From Pseudoalteromonas sp. P1-25 (lineage in GTDB: Bacteria > Pseudomonadota > Gammaproteobacteria > Enterobacterales > Alteromonadaceae): a stretch of 64,000 bases of DNA. Shown in pieces: positions 56,068 through 64,000 of the stretch; position 1 is the stretch's first letter, and every line of letters starts with the position of its first letter. Below the pieces are notes generated by a model, which had not been told where the DNA came from, did no database searches, and saw nothing but the letters and a program-made list of their open reading frames with translations. The position numbers were made by a program, and so were the translations under genes. Location of the stretch: contig NZ_LKDW01000008.1 in the NCBI RefSeq assembly GCF_001401805.1, positions 62,001-126,000 of the forward strand, given 5' to 3'.

Positions 56068-57792
56068 TTAAAACGGAAATACGAGCGGGATCAGGGTTAA
56101 TACCGTGATTGAATAAATAATAGAAAGGGGCAAGCCCATTGTTATGTAATCTTTTAAGCGGTAGTTGCCCGCACTATAAACCATAAGGTTTGTTTGATAC
56201 CCAAATGGTGATATAAAACTGGCCGATGCGCCAAACGCTACCGCCATAATAAAGGGCAGAGGGTCTACATTAAAACCCACGGCTAGCGAGTAAGCTACAG
56301 GGAATGAAAGCGCAGCTGCGGCATTATTAGTAATAAGCTCGGTGAATAATACGGTCATTAAAAATATGGCGATAAACGCGCCATACGGGCCAAAATCGCC
56401 TAATACCATAAATAGAGCGCTTGATATTTGCCCGGCAAGTCCGGTTTCTATCATTAATTTAGCAAGCCCTATAGCACTGCCTACGACGGCAAGTAGTTCA
56501 ATGGGAAAGCGACGTTTTACTTCGCTAAGTTTAACTGTGCCGCTAAGCAGTAAGCCAATAAGTAACACCAGTAGGCCTTTTACTAAGGGGACTATACCTA
56601 CAATGCTTAACCCTAATACCGCGGCAAAGCCTGCCAATACAATATTAGACTGCTTAGGTTTTAAGTGTGTTTGTAAATCAAACCCCGATATATACACAAA
56701 TTCGCGGTTTAAATTAGGTAAAGAATAAAAATTTTTACCTGGGGCGAGTATTAAAGAGTCGCCAGCTTGCAATTGCACTTGCCCAAGGCCGCCTTGTAAG
56801 CGGTCGTGCCCGCGGCGAATGGCAATAACCGCGGCATGAAACTGCTCTCTAAAACGGGCTTCTTTTACGGTTTTGCCAATAAATTTAGAGGATTGACTTA
56901 CCACTACTTCCACTAGGTGTTCTATGTCTTTTTCGTGGTTGTCGTGCACTACTTTTAATCCGTCAAAGCGCCTTAATAAGGGAACAGATTTAATGTCGCC
57001 AACAAACAGTAGTACGTCGTTTTGTCTAATAATTTGCTGAGGTGTTACTGCGTATATACGCTCATCGCCACGAATAATTTCGGCGAGGAATAAATCTTTT
57101 AATTCGCGTAGGCCGTTTTCTTCTACGGTACGGCCAATAAGCTTAGAGTCTGCCTGCACTTTACCCTCTAAATAAAAGGGAATAACCTCTTGCGCGTTTT
57201 TGCCGTTGTCGGGCAGGTATTTGAGCATCACTAAAATAGTAACAAGGCCCACACTTAATGCGCCAATGCCTATTAAGGTAAAATCAAAAAAGCCAAGTGG
57301 TGCCATGCCAGCATCCACAGCAAAGCCGTTCACTATTAAATTGGTTGATGTACCAATAAGTGTAATGGTGCCGCCTAATATAGCAGTGTACGACAGCGGT
57401 AAGAGTAGCTTTGAGGGTGAATGATTTGGGTTGTCTTTTATGGCGGTAATAAGCGATGCAACCACCGCGGTGTTATTAGTAAACGATGACAAAAAGGCGG
57501 TAGATAAGCCAAGTTTGGTAACCGATTTTACTAAGCTTCCTTTAGATAGTGATTGCGATAGTTTTTGAATTAAAGTGGTTTTTTCAATCGCAATTGAAAC
57601 AAGTACTAATAACACTAAGGTAATGAGTGATGGGTTTGCGTAGTTTACTAACATGCTTTCAAGGTCAATCAGGCCTGTTAAATAACCCGTACCAATAGCA
57701 CTTACAAATAACCATGCTGGATTAATGCGGGTGCCAAAAAGGCACCCAACTAAGGTAAGCATAATGCCTGTTAAAACGAGCTGCTCTACCAT
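56068..57792 (-). CDS. SLC13/DASS-family transporter with two RCK-C domains, probable sulfate importer
   Basis: Inner-membrane Na+/anion symporter of 574 residues. Membrane segments occupy about 5-195 and 380-574. Between them two TrkA-C (RCK-C) domains are readable, each with an LxGRTVEE- or FIGKTVKEA-type opening and a VLLFVG / LILAPG ending (about 205-365). Family helices include SSFTNNTAVVASLITAIKD and FTELITNNAAAALSFP, the SNT-type repeats. Its place inside the cys operon between cysN and cysC argues for sulfate as substrate; no cysTWA/P genes are present in this window. Confidence 0.88.
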   Translation of the reverse strand: MVEQLVLTGIMLTLVGCLFGTRINPAWLFVSAIGTGYLTGLIDLESMLVNYANPSLITLVLLVLVSIAIEKTTLIQKLSQSLSKGSLVKSVTKLGLSTAFLSSFTNNTAVVASLITAIKDNPNHSPSKLLLPLSYTAILGGTITLIGTSTNLIVNGFAVDAGMAPLGFFDFTLIGIGALSVGLVTILVMLKYLPDNGKNAQEVIPFYLEGKVQADSKLIGRTVEENGLRELKDLFLAEIIRGDERIYAVTPQQIIRQNDVLLFVGDIKSVPLLRRFDGLKVVHDNHEKDIEHLVEVVVSQSSKFIGKTVKEARFREQFHAAVIAIRRGHDRLQGGLGQVQLQAGDSLILAPGKNFYSLPNLNREFVYISGFDLQTHLKPKQSNIVLAGFAAVLGLSIVGIVPLVKGLLVLLIGLLLSGTVKLSEVKRRFPIELLAVVGSAIGLAKLMIETGLAGQISSALFMVLGDFGPYGAFIAIFLMTVLFTELITNNAAAALSFPVAYSLAVGFNVDPLPFIMAVAFGASASFISPFGYQTNLMVYSAGNYRLKDYITMGLPLSIIYSITVLTLIPLVFPF

Positions 57793-57823
57793 GCTTTTAT
57801 ATTCCTAACAGACATTTTTATAC

Positions 57824-59248
57824 TTACAGTTTTGAAATATCAAGCGCTTGCCAATGTGGGAAGTGCTTGCGTACTAAGCTATTAAACTCAATTTCAAAGT
57901 CGCTGAAATCGCTGTTTTGTTTTTCGCTTTTTAGTACTTGCTCAATCATACCTGCGGCAACCGTTAAGTTAGATAAACGGTCGATAAGGATAAATGAGCC
58001 AGTTTCGTGGTTGTTGTGATACTCATCAGCTAATATTGTTTCGCTTAGTTCAAGCGTAACAATGGCAATTTCGTTTAGCTGAAGTGAATCGGCTGTACCG
58101 TGCTCTAAGGTGTTTACATCAATGGTGTGATCAATTTTTTTAACCACGGCTGATGTATTTTTGCTACCTAGTTTAATGTTGTAGCTTTTACCTAGTACCA
58201 GCGGCTCTTCGTGCATCCACACAAGTTTAGCTTGTATAAGGTTAGTAACCGTTGCACTTGAACTTTGCGGCACAATAACATCGCCGCGGCTAATATCAAT
58301 TTCGCTATTGAGGGTAACGGTAATTGCTTGGCCGGCTTCTGCGTGATCTAGGTTGCCATTAAAGGTCACAATTTCTTTTATGCTTGATGTTTTACCCGAC
58401 GGTAATACTTTTATTGCATCGCCAACTTGTAACTTACCTGATGCCAATGTGCCCTGAAAACCACGGAAGTTTAAGTTAGGGCGCACTACATATTGCACTG
58501 GTAAGCGTGCTTCAAAGCCGGTATCGGTTTCGGCCGCTGGTGAGTCTTCTAAAAGCTCAAGCAATGGCTTATCTGTGTAATAAGGCGTATGTGCAGAGCG
58601 TATTACTACGTTGTCGCCTTTAAGCGCCGACATAGGTACAAACTTAATGTTTGTTACATTAAGTTGCTCAGCAAATTTAAGGTAGTCGGCTTTAATTTTT
58701 TCATAAACGGTTTCGTCAAAATCAACGATATCCATTTTATTAATGGCTACCACAAACTGTTTAATACCGAGCGAGTCACAAATAAAACTATGACGCTTAG
58801 TTTGTACTTGCACACCGTAGCGAGCATCAACCAAAATAATGGCTACATCGCTGGTTGATGCGCCTGTTACCATGTTGCGTGTGTATTGCTCGTGCCCTGG
58901 GGTGTCGGCAATAATAAACTTACGCTTAGCGGTTGAAAAATAACGATATGCTACGTCAATAGTAATGCCTTGCTCACGCTCAGCTTGTAGGCCATCTACA
59001 AGTAGCGCTAAGTCGAGCTCTTCGCCTGCGTTACCCACTTTTTCGTTATCTTTGTGAAGGGCAGCTAGCTGATCTTCATAAATTTGGTGGCTGTCGTGCA
59101 AAAGGCGGCCAATCAGTGTTGATTTACCGTCATCTACGCTACCACAGGTAAGCATGCGTAATAAGCTTTTATCTTGTTGGCGTGCTAGGTAGGCGTCTAT
59201 GCCAATTTCTTTTACTTCGTTAATGGTGTCGTTAGTATTGGTAGACAT
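57824..59248 (-). CDS. cysN: Sulfate adenylyltransferase subunit 1 (GTPase)
   Basis: EF-Tu-like GTPase partner of CysD in ATP sulfurylase, 474 residues (E. coli 475). The GTP-binding motifs are GSVDDGKSTLIG (about 37-48), DTPGHEQYTRNM (about 115-126) and NKMD (about 171-174). No APS-kinase domain is fused, since cysC is separate. The start ATG overlaps the cysD stop (TAATG), implying coupling. Confidence 0.97.
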   Translation of the reverse strand: MSTNTNDTINEVKEIGIDAYLARQQDKSLLRMLTCGSVDDGKSTLIGRLLHDSHQIYEDQLAALHKDNEKVGNAGEELDLALLVDGLQAEREQGITIDVAYRYFSTAKRKFIIADTPGHEQYTRNMVTGASTSDVAIILVDARYGVQVQTKRHSFICDSLGIKQFVVAINKMDIVDFDETVYEKIKADYLKFAEQLNVTNIKFVPMSALKGDNVVIRSAHTPYYTDKPLLELLEDSPAAETDTGFEARLPVQYVVRPNLNFRGFQGTLASGKLQVGDAIKVLPSGKTSSIKEIVTFNGNLDHAEAGQAITVTLNSEIDISRGDVIVPQSSSATVTNLIQAKLVWMHEEPLVLGKSYNIKLGSKNTSAVVKKIDHTIDVNTLEHGTADSLQLNEIAIVTLELSETILADEYHNNHETGSFILIDRLSNLTVAAGMIEQVLKSEKQNSDFSDFEIEFNSLVRKHFPHWQALDISKL

Positions 59249-60147
59249 TAGAAATACCCCTCACGTTTTTTCTTCTCCATTGAGCCTGCTGAGTCGTGAT
59301 CGATTACACGGCCTTCACGTTCAGATGACGTAGATAGCAGCATTTCTTCAATAATTTCTGTTAGGTTGCTGGCTGTAGATTCAACTGCACCGGTAAGTGG
59401 ATAACAGCCTAAAGTACGAAAACGTACTGACTTCATTTGTGGTACTTCACCCTCATTAAGTGGCATGCGCTCATCGTCAACCATTATTAGGGTGCCATCG
59501 CGCTCTACTACTGGGCGCTCTTTCGCTAAATAAAGCGGAACCATTTCAATGTTTTCTTGGTAAATGTATTGCCAAATATCAAGCTCAGTCCAGTTAGATA
59601 GTGGGAACACACGAATGCTCTCACCTGGGTTAACTTGGCTGTTGTAGGTATTCCAAAGTTCAGGACGCTGGTTTTTAGGGTCCCAACGGTGGTGTTTATC
59701 GCGGAACGAGTAAACACGCTCTTTAGCGCGAGATTTTTCTTCATCGCGGCGTGCGCCACCAAATGCAGCATCAAAGCCGTATTTATCTAATGCTTGCTTT
59801 AAGCCTTGGGTTTTCATTATGTCGGTATGTTTACCTGAGCCATGCTCAAACGGGCTAATATTCATAGCCATGCCTTCTGGGTTTTTGTGTACCAGCAGGT
59901 CAAAACCGTATTCTTTTGCAAGGCGATCGCGAAATTCAATCATTTCACGAAACTTCCAGTTGGTGTCTACGTGTAATAACGGAAACGGAATTTTTGCAGG
60001 GTAAAATGCTTTACGCGCTAAGTGCAAAAGTACCGACGAGTCTTTACCGATTGAGTAAAGCATTACTGGGTTCTCAAACTCAGCGGCGACTTCGCGCATG
60101 ATTTTGATACTTTCAGCTTCAAGTTGCTGAAGGTGAGTTAAAGCCAT
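59248..60147 (-). CDS. cysD: Sulfate adenylyltransferase subunit 2
   Basis: Catalytic subunit of ATP sulfurylase, PAPS-reductase fold, 299 residues (E. coli 302). The PP-loop is [18 protein letters not shown] (about 31-48). [40 protein letters not shown] (outline) and [14 protein letters not shown] follow. Second gene after cysG in the operon. Confidence 0.97.
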   Translation of the reverse strand: MALTHLQQLEAESIKIMREVAAEFENPVMLYSIGKDSSVLLHLARKAFYPAKIPFPLLHVDTNWKFREMIEFRDRLAKEYGFDLLVHKNPEGMAMNISPFEHGSGKHTDIMKTQGLKQALDKYGFDAAFGGARRDEEKSRAKERVYSFRDKHHRWDPKNQRPELWNTYNSQVNPGESIRVFPLSNWTELDIWQYIYQENIEMVPLYLAKERPVVERDGTLIMVDDERMPLNEGEVPQMKSVRFRTLGCYPLTGAVESTASNLTEIIEEMLLSTSSEREGRVIDHDSAGSMEKKKREGYF

Positions 60148-60195
60148 TGTTAGTCGTCCTACTAAAATGATTAAAAGTGATTAAGGTAAATATAA

Positions 60196-61623
60196 TTATG
60201 TATTTGATACACCAGTTAGCGGCTGAGCAAAGCTACTGGTTTGCTCGTTTTGGCTAAACCACGCAAGCTGCGAGTGAAGAGCGGCTACTTCGCCAATAAT
60301 AAGTAAGGCTGGCGATACAACACTGTTGCGCTCTATTAAATCTGCCAGCTCACCCAATTGCCCTGTAATAACACGTTGGTTTTTACGCGTGCCGTTTTCT
60401 ATTATGGCAACGGGTGTAGTTGCACTGCGGCCATGTTTTAACAGCTGAGCTTGTATATGTGGCGATTTAATAACGCCCATATAAATTGCTAAAGTTTGAT
60501 GTGCTTTAGCAAGCGATTGCCAATTAAGCTCTTGGCCATCTTTTTTACAGTGCCCCGTTACAAACTGTATAGCTTGTGCGTGGTCGCGATGCGTAAGCGG
60601 AATACCTGCATATGCACTACAACCTGCAGCTGCTGTAATACCTGGCACTATTTGATAATTCACGTTATTGGCAGCCAGTGATTGTACTTCTTCACCGCCA
60701 CGGCCGTAAATAAAGGGGTCACCGCCTTTAATGCGGCACACTTTTTTGCCTTGCTTGGCAAAATCAACCAACATTTGGTTGGTATCTTCTTGGGCTACAC
60801 TGTGATCGCCTAAACGTTTGCCTACGCAGACTAAATCGGCATCACGGCGTACTAATTCCATAATTTCATCTGACACTAAGTAGTCGTATACAACAACGTC
60901 AGCTTGTTGCATTAATTGCAGTGCTTTAAGGGTTAAAAGCTCAGGGTCGCCAGGGCCTGCACCTACTACATACACTTCGCCCTCTGGCTCTGCTTTGGCA
61001 TCAAGCATTTGCTCTAGCTGCGCTTGTGCTGCACCGGTATTACCGGTTTGTACTTTGCTCACGACTGATGAATCAAACACGCCTTCCCAAAACTGGCGGC
61101 GGTCGGCAAAGTGTTTAAAGCGCTGTTTTACTTTATCTCTAAAGCTGCCAACTAAAGTAGCCAGTGGGCCAATGTGTTGTGGGATTAACGTTTCGAGCTT
61201 TTCACGTAAACGCCGTGCAAGTACTGGTGCGGTGCCTGCACTTGATATAGCAATGGTGATTGGGTCGCGATCTACTATTGATGGGAATATAAACGTACAT
61301 TTAGGCTGGTCATCAACCACGTTTACAAACACGTTGCGCGCATTTGCAAGCTCAAATACATTATTGTTTACTTCGTCTAAGTCTGTGGCTGCTATAACCA
61401 GCATTTTGCCATCAAGGTGCGACTCATCAAAATAGGCATCAATAAGCGTTACTTCATTGTTGTGTGCATGCTCTTTTAGTTCATCACAAAACCAAGGTGC
61501 CACTAAGGTTACATTTGCGCGGGCTTTTAAAAACGCGCGACATTTGCGTAATGCAACCTCTCCACCGCCAACAACCAGCACGGGTTTGTTGTCGAGTTTG
61601 GTAAAGATAGGTAAATACTGCAC
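60196..61623 (-). CDS. cysG: Siroheme synthase (trifunctional CysG)
   Basis: Makes the sirohaem cofactor of sulfite reductase, 475 residues (E. coli 457). The N-terminal dehydrogenase/ferrochelatase half (about 1-205) begins LDNKPVLVVGGGEVALRKCRAFL (outline), with VVDDQPKCTFIFPSIVDRDP in outline. The C-terminal uroporphyrinogen III methyltransferase (about 215-460) has VGAGPGDPELLTLKALQ, VYDYLVS, IKGGDPFIYGRGGEE and VVPGITAAAGC-type blocks. First gene of the cys operon; a CysB-dependent promoter would lie in 61624-61904. Confidence 0.96.
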   Translation of the reverse strand: MQYLPIFTKLDNKPVLVVGGGEVALRKCRAFLKARANVTLVAPWFCDELKEHAHNNEVTLIDAYFDESHLDGKMLVIAATDLDEVNNNVFELANARNVFVNVVDDQPKCTFIFPSIVDRDPITIAISSAGTAPVLARRLREKLETLIPQHIGPLATLVGSFRDKVKQRFKHFADRRQFWEGVFDSSVVSKVQTGNTGAAQAQLEQMLDAKAEPEGEVYVVGAGPGDPELLTLKALQLMQQADVVVYDYLVSDEIMELVRRDADLVCVGKRLGDHSVAQEDTNQMLVDFAKQGKKVCRIKGGDPFIYGRGGEEVQSLAANNVNYQIVPGITAAAGCSAYAGIPLTHRDHAQAIQFVTGHCKKDGQELNWQSLAKAHQTLAIYMGVIKSPHIQAQLLKHGRSATTPVAIIENGTRKNQRVITGQLGELADLIERNSVVSPALLIIGEVAALHSQLAWFSQNEQTSSFAQPLTGVSNT

Positions 61624-61904
61624 GTGGTTAACACCTCTAAGTTAAATCTAAAATAAAACGCTATTGAGCAGATGGCAGAATATAGCGCGCATTAGTAAGT
61701 AAAAAATAATTAAAACCAAGTTTATATAACCAAAAGTTATAATGGGTGGTCGTTTTAGGTTTAAGGCTTAATCTATAGGGGATTAAGGCGAGTTACACGC
61801 ACAATATTGTGCTTATAGTGTTTGGTTATGAGCTATAGCGAGATTACGTTAATTTGTTACTATGATACTAAACCTAATTTATCGCCTACCTAAAGGGGTT
61901 ACTG
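61624..61904. other. Divergent promoter region between cysG and deoC
   Basis: 281 AT-rich bases with no reading frame. TTATATAACCAAAAGTTATAAT (about 61720-61741, in outline) is the most symmetric stretch and could take part in CysB control, but CysB sites are too loose to call by eye. Confidence 0.4.
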
Positions 61905-62648
61905 ATGACTGAACAACTCAACGACGCACACTTAGCGGTTTCGTTAATGGACCTGACCAGCCTTAATACAGCTGATACTTCAAACGATATTCAGCAGCTT
62001 GTAAATAGTATAAACCCACAATTGGGCACACCGGCTGCGGTATGTATTTACAGCGATTTTGTAGATGATGCAAAAATAGCATTAGCTGCGCGCAAGCTTA
62101 ACCATGTAAAAGTAGCAACGGTTACAAATTTTCCGAGTGGTGATGCGCCACTGAGCGATGTGATAAACGAAACGCTAATTGCTATTGAGCGTGGTGCCGA
62201 TGAAATAGATTTAGTGATCCCCTACAAAGCGCTTATTGCGGGTGAGCACAGCAAAGTGCTCGAGTATGTAACTCAAAGTAAAAAAGTCTGTGGTACAAAA
62301 GCGCAATTAAAAGTAATTATAGAAAGTGGCGAGCTAAAAACTGAAGAGCTAATCGCTAAAGCAACTAACTTAGCGATTCAAGGTGGGGCTGATTTTGTAA
62401 AAACCAGCACAGGTAAAGTAGCTGTAAATGCAACGCTTGATGCCACAAACGTGATGCTTAATACTATTAAAAAATCGGGTAAAGTAGTGGGCTTTAAAGC
62501 CGCTGGCGGTGTTAAAACTGTAAGTGATGCAAGTGAATACCTAGCACTTACACGCTCAATAATGGGCGAGGATTATTTACAAGCCGCTACATTTAGGTTT
62601 GGTGCCTCAAGCTTATTAAGCAATGTATATAAAGTATTAGAAAAATAA
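61905..62648 (+). CDS. deoC: Deoxyribose-phosphate aldolase
   Basis: Class I aldolase splitting 2-deoxyribose 5-phosphate into glyceraldehyde 3-phosphate and acetaldehyde, 247 residues (E. coli 259). The Schiff-base lysine is K166 in ADFVKTSTGK and the relay aspartate D102 in EIDLVIPYKA, as in the E. coli enzyme. The proton-relay lysine lies in KAAGGVKT. It has AAAGGGG upstream. No other deo genes are adjacent; instead an SPFH lipoprotein follows 13 bases on. Confidence 0.95.
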   Translation: MTEQLNDAHLAVSLMDLTSLNTADTSNDIQQLVNSINPQLGTPAAVCIYSDFVDDAKIALAARKLNHVKVATVTNFPSGDAPLSDVINETLIAIERGADEIDLVIPYKALIAGEHSKVLEYVTQSKKVCGTKAQLKVIIESGELKTEELIAKATNLAIQGGADFVKTSTGKVAVNATLDATNVMLNTIKKSGKVVGFKAAGGVKTVSDASEYLALTRSIMGEDYLQAATFRFGASSLLSNVYKVLEK

Positions 62649-62661
62649 CTAAGGACATAGA

Positions 62662-63510
62662 ATGAAACCAAGAAATTCAGGGATGCAAACACTGGTTAAT
62701 AACCTTGCTAAAGGTGCCATTTTGGCCGGGGTTGTTGGGTTTGGCTTAACGGCGTGTACTAACCCAAGCACGCCAGCGGGTGAAGAAGGGTATGTGTACG
62801 AAAAACCGCGTATATTCGGTGAGGGGGGCTATCAAGGCACCATGAAAGGCCCTGCAAATTATGGGGTATCGTTGCTTCGCAATGAGGTTGTAAATATTGA
62901 TATGCGACCAAATACGTATACTGAGGCATTTCAAATACTGGCCAATGATGACTTAAATATTCAGTTTGATTTTCATGCAGTAATAGGTATTCAAAGTGGC
63001 TCAGTTAAAACGGTTGTAGAAGAGTACGGCGCAGAGAATTGGTATAAACGCTTTGTGCGTGAAACATTTAGAACCTATGTGCGTGACATCGTGCAAAAGT
63101 ACGACAGTGGTGAGCTGAAAACCAACCGCGAAAAAATAGCGCAAGAAGTTAGCCTGCGTTTACAAACTTATTTATCATCAACGCCCTTTAAATTAGCAAA
63201 TGTAGTAGTGGGAGATATTAATTACCCTGCTATTGTGGCTAACGCTGTAGAGAAAAAACTTGCTGCGCAGCAACTACTAGCAGAAAAAGAAACACAAAAA
63301 GAAATAGCCCGCAAAGATGCTGAAATAAGAGTGGAAGAAGCAAAAGGTATTGCCCAAGCCCAAAAAATTATTAACGCAACGCTCACAGCAAATTATTTAC
63401 AACATGAAGCTATAAACGCTCAGGTAAAAATGGCTGAGTCGCCAAACCATACAACCGTTTATATTCCAGTGGGTAACAATGGCGTGCCGCTAGTAAAAGG
63501 CGCTAATTAA
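62662..63510 (+). CDS. SPFH/prohibitin-domain lipoprotein
   Basis: 282-residue protein with a lipobox GLTAC (Cys near residue 32) after a hydrophobic stretch, predicting a lipid-anchored periplasmic product. The SPFH (band 7) domain spans about 65-195, including VNIDMRPNTYTEAF and LNIQFDFHAVIGI. A charged coiled coil (about 200-245: EKKLAAQQLLAEKETQKEIARKDAEI in outline) and a C-terminal TTVYIPVGNNGVP follow. SPFH proteins usually carry an N-terminal membrane helix rather than a lipobox. It follows deoC closely. Confidence 0.82.
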   Translation: MKPRNSGMQTLVNNLAKGAILAGVVGFGLTACTNPSTPAGEEGYVYEKPRIFGEGGYQGTMKGPANYGVSLLRNEVVNIDMRPNTYTEAFQILANDDLNIQFDFHAVIGIQSGSVKTVVEEYGAENWYKRFVRETFRTYVRDIVQKYDSGELKTNREKIAQEVSLRLQTYLSSTPFKLANVVVGDINYPAIVANAVEKKLAAQQLLAEKETQKEIARKDAEIRVEEAKGIAQAQKIINATLTANYLQHEAINAQVKMAESPNHTTVYIPVGNNGVPLVKGAN

Positions 63511-63518
63511 GCCTAAGG

Positions 63519-63549
63519 ACTTGGGTAGCTAAATTATAGCTACCCAAGT
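63519..63549. terminator. Hairpin between convergent genes
   Basis: ACTTGGGTAGCTA-AATTA-TAGCTACCCAAGT, a perfect 13-bp stem without a T-run, between the SPFH gene and the last gene. Probably a shared transcript end. Confidence 0.6.
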
Positions 63550-63557
63550 TGCTGTTA

Positions 63558-64000
63558 CTAAAAGGCTTTAAACATACTACCTAAGCTATCAAGACCAGAT
63601 TTATTGCTTTTAGCTATACATTCAGAATCGTCTAAAGACTTTTTAGTAGCGGCATCAGCAAGCCCTGTTACGTCGAGTTTATTCTCTTGTTGATATTCTC
63701 GAAGTGCAATGACTGTTTTACGGTCGTATTCTACGTCTTGCGTTTCAAATTCTTCGTAGTTGGGCTGGTTTCTTAGATAGCCTAAACACACTAAGTTTAA
63801 GCGTGACATGGCTAAGTCCATTTTTTCATAATGAGGCATTCTATGATTTGGTACCTTTATATCATCAACAGGTTTGCTTGCTGCTTTTACTTTACTTACT
63901 TTTAGTGGCGGTGGGGCTGTGTAACCCGATGCTAATGTGTTATTGCTGTTGTAACGGTAGTAAGTATCAGGAATTTTTGTTTCCAGAAACTCTACTGCTT
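63558..64000 (-). CDS. Partial protein with peptidoglycan-binding-like C terminus
   Basis: The reading frame stays open from the stop at 63558 to the right edge of the window, so the N-terminal part is missing. The visible C-terminal 147 residues end with RKTVIALREYQQENKLDVTGLADAATKKSL (outline), which follows the pattern of the peptidoglycan-binding domain type 1 (helix, then D-V-T-G, then D-A-A-T). A proline-rich linker (YTAPPPLKVSKVK) precedes. An internal ATG at 63839 is unlikely to be the true start, since the frame continues upstream without interruption. Confidence 0.7.
   Translation of the reverse strand, partial: AVEFLETKIPDTYYRYNSNNTLASGYTAPPPLKVSKVKAASKPVDDIKVPNHRMPHYEKMDLAMSRLNLVCLGYLRNQPNYEEFETQDVEYDRKTVIALREYQQENKLDVTGLADAATKKSLDDSECIAKSNKSGLDSLGSMFKAF

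Overview
The window looks like a chromosomal segment of a marine gammaproteobacterium of the Alteromonadales, most likely Pseudoalteromonas. This rests on AT-rich DNA, a TonB receptor / tryptophan-halogenase / SapC trio, DUF3802 and YdcH small proteins, an argD-astA-astD cluster and an AcnB of 865 residues with a GTG start. I saw no rRNA, tRNA, CRISPR array, integrase or transposase gene. The only mobile-like DNA is one small terminal-inverted-repeat element (40689-40850) and one REP-like hairpin (52924-52954).

Layout. 1-1053: outer-membrane phospholipase A. 1262-5557: a minus-strand operon dapA-dapD-(LysA/BtrK-like decarboxylase)-(M14 desuccinylase) behind a clear lysine riboswitch. 5754-7867: tag-like glycosylase and selO. 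8202-9260: OmpA-like porin. 9569-12166: acnB. 12365-14242: a 2OG-Fe dioxygenase paired with a class V PLP enzyme. 14318-15448: a prolyl-hydroxylase-like oxygenase divergent from a hot-dog thioesterase.

15631-37883 is a galactoside region: galM, a TonB receptor, tryptophan-halogenase-like and SapC-like genes, an SGLT-type Na+ symporter, a GH36 alpha-galactosidase, a GntR regulator, an SDR, dgoK, glpD, glpK, a secreted alpha/beta hydrolase, a Gfo/Idh/MocA oxidoreductase and galETK. AT-rich near-palindromes resembling TATTTATA(T/A)(T/G)ATAAATA precede galM, the TonB receptor, galE and glpD; weaker versions precede the GntR gene, the alpha-galactosidase and glpK. Glycerol-catabolic genes lying among alpha-galactosidase and galactose genes suggest growth on an alpha-galactosyl-glycerol such as floridoside (inference).

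38187-45204 holds an SDR, YdcH, a quinone-oxidoreductase-like MDR enzyme, a c-di-GMP phosphodiesterase with a degenerate GGDEF domain, pabA/trpG and an HDOD protein. 45649-51394 holds argD/astC, astA, astD, DUF3802, an OsmC protein and speD. 51476-54547 holds an amino-acid permease, an alpha/beta hydrolase and an orphan membrane-anchored protein. 54662-61623 is a complete minus-strand sulfate-assimilation operon cysG-cysD-cysN-(SLC13 transporter)-cysC-cysQ. The window closes with deoC, an SPFH-domain lipoprotein and a truncated peptidoglycan-binding-like protein running off the right edge.

Most attention is deserved by the riboswitch-controlled non-canonical lysine operon, the galactosyl-glycerol locus with its shared operator motif, and the dioxygenase / PLP-enzyme pair. 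All functional calls come from reading motifs by eye; no database search was run.
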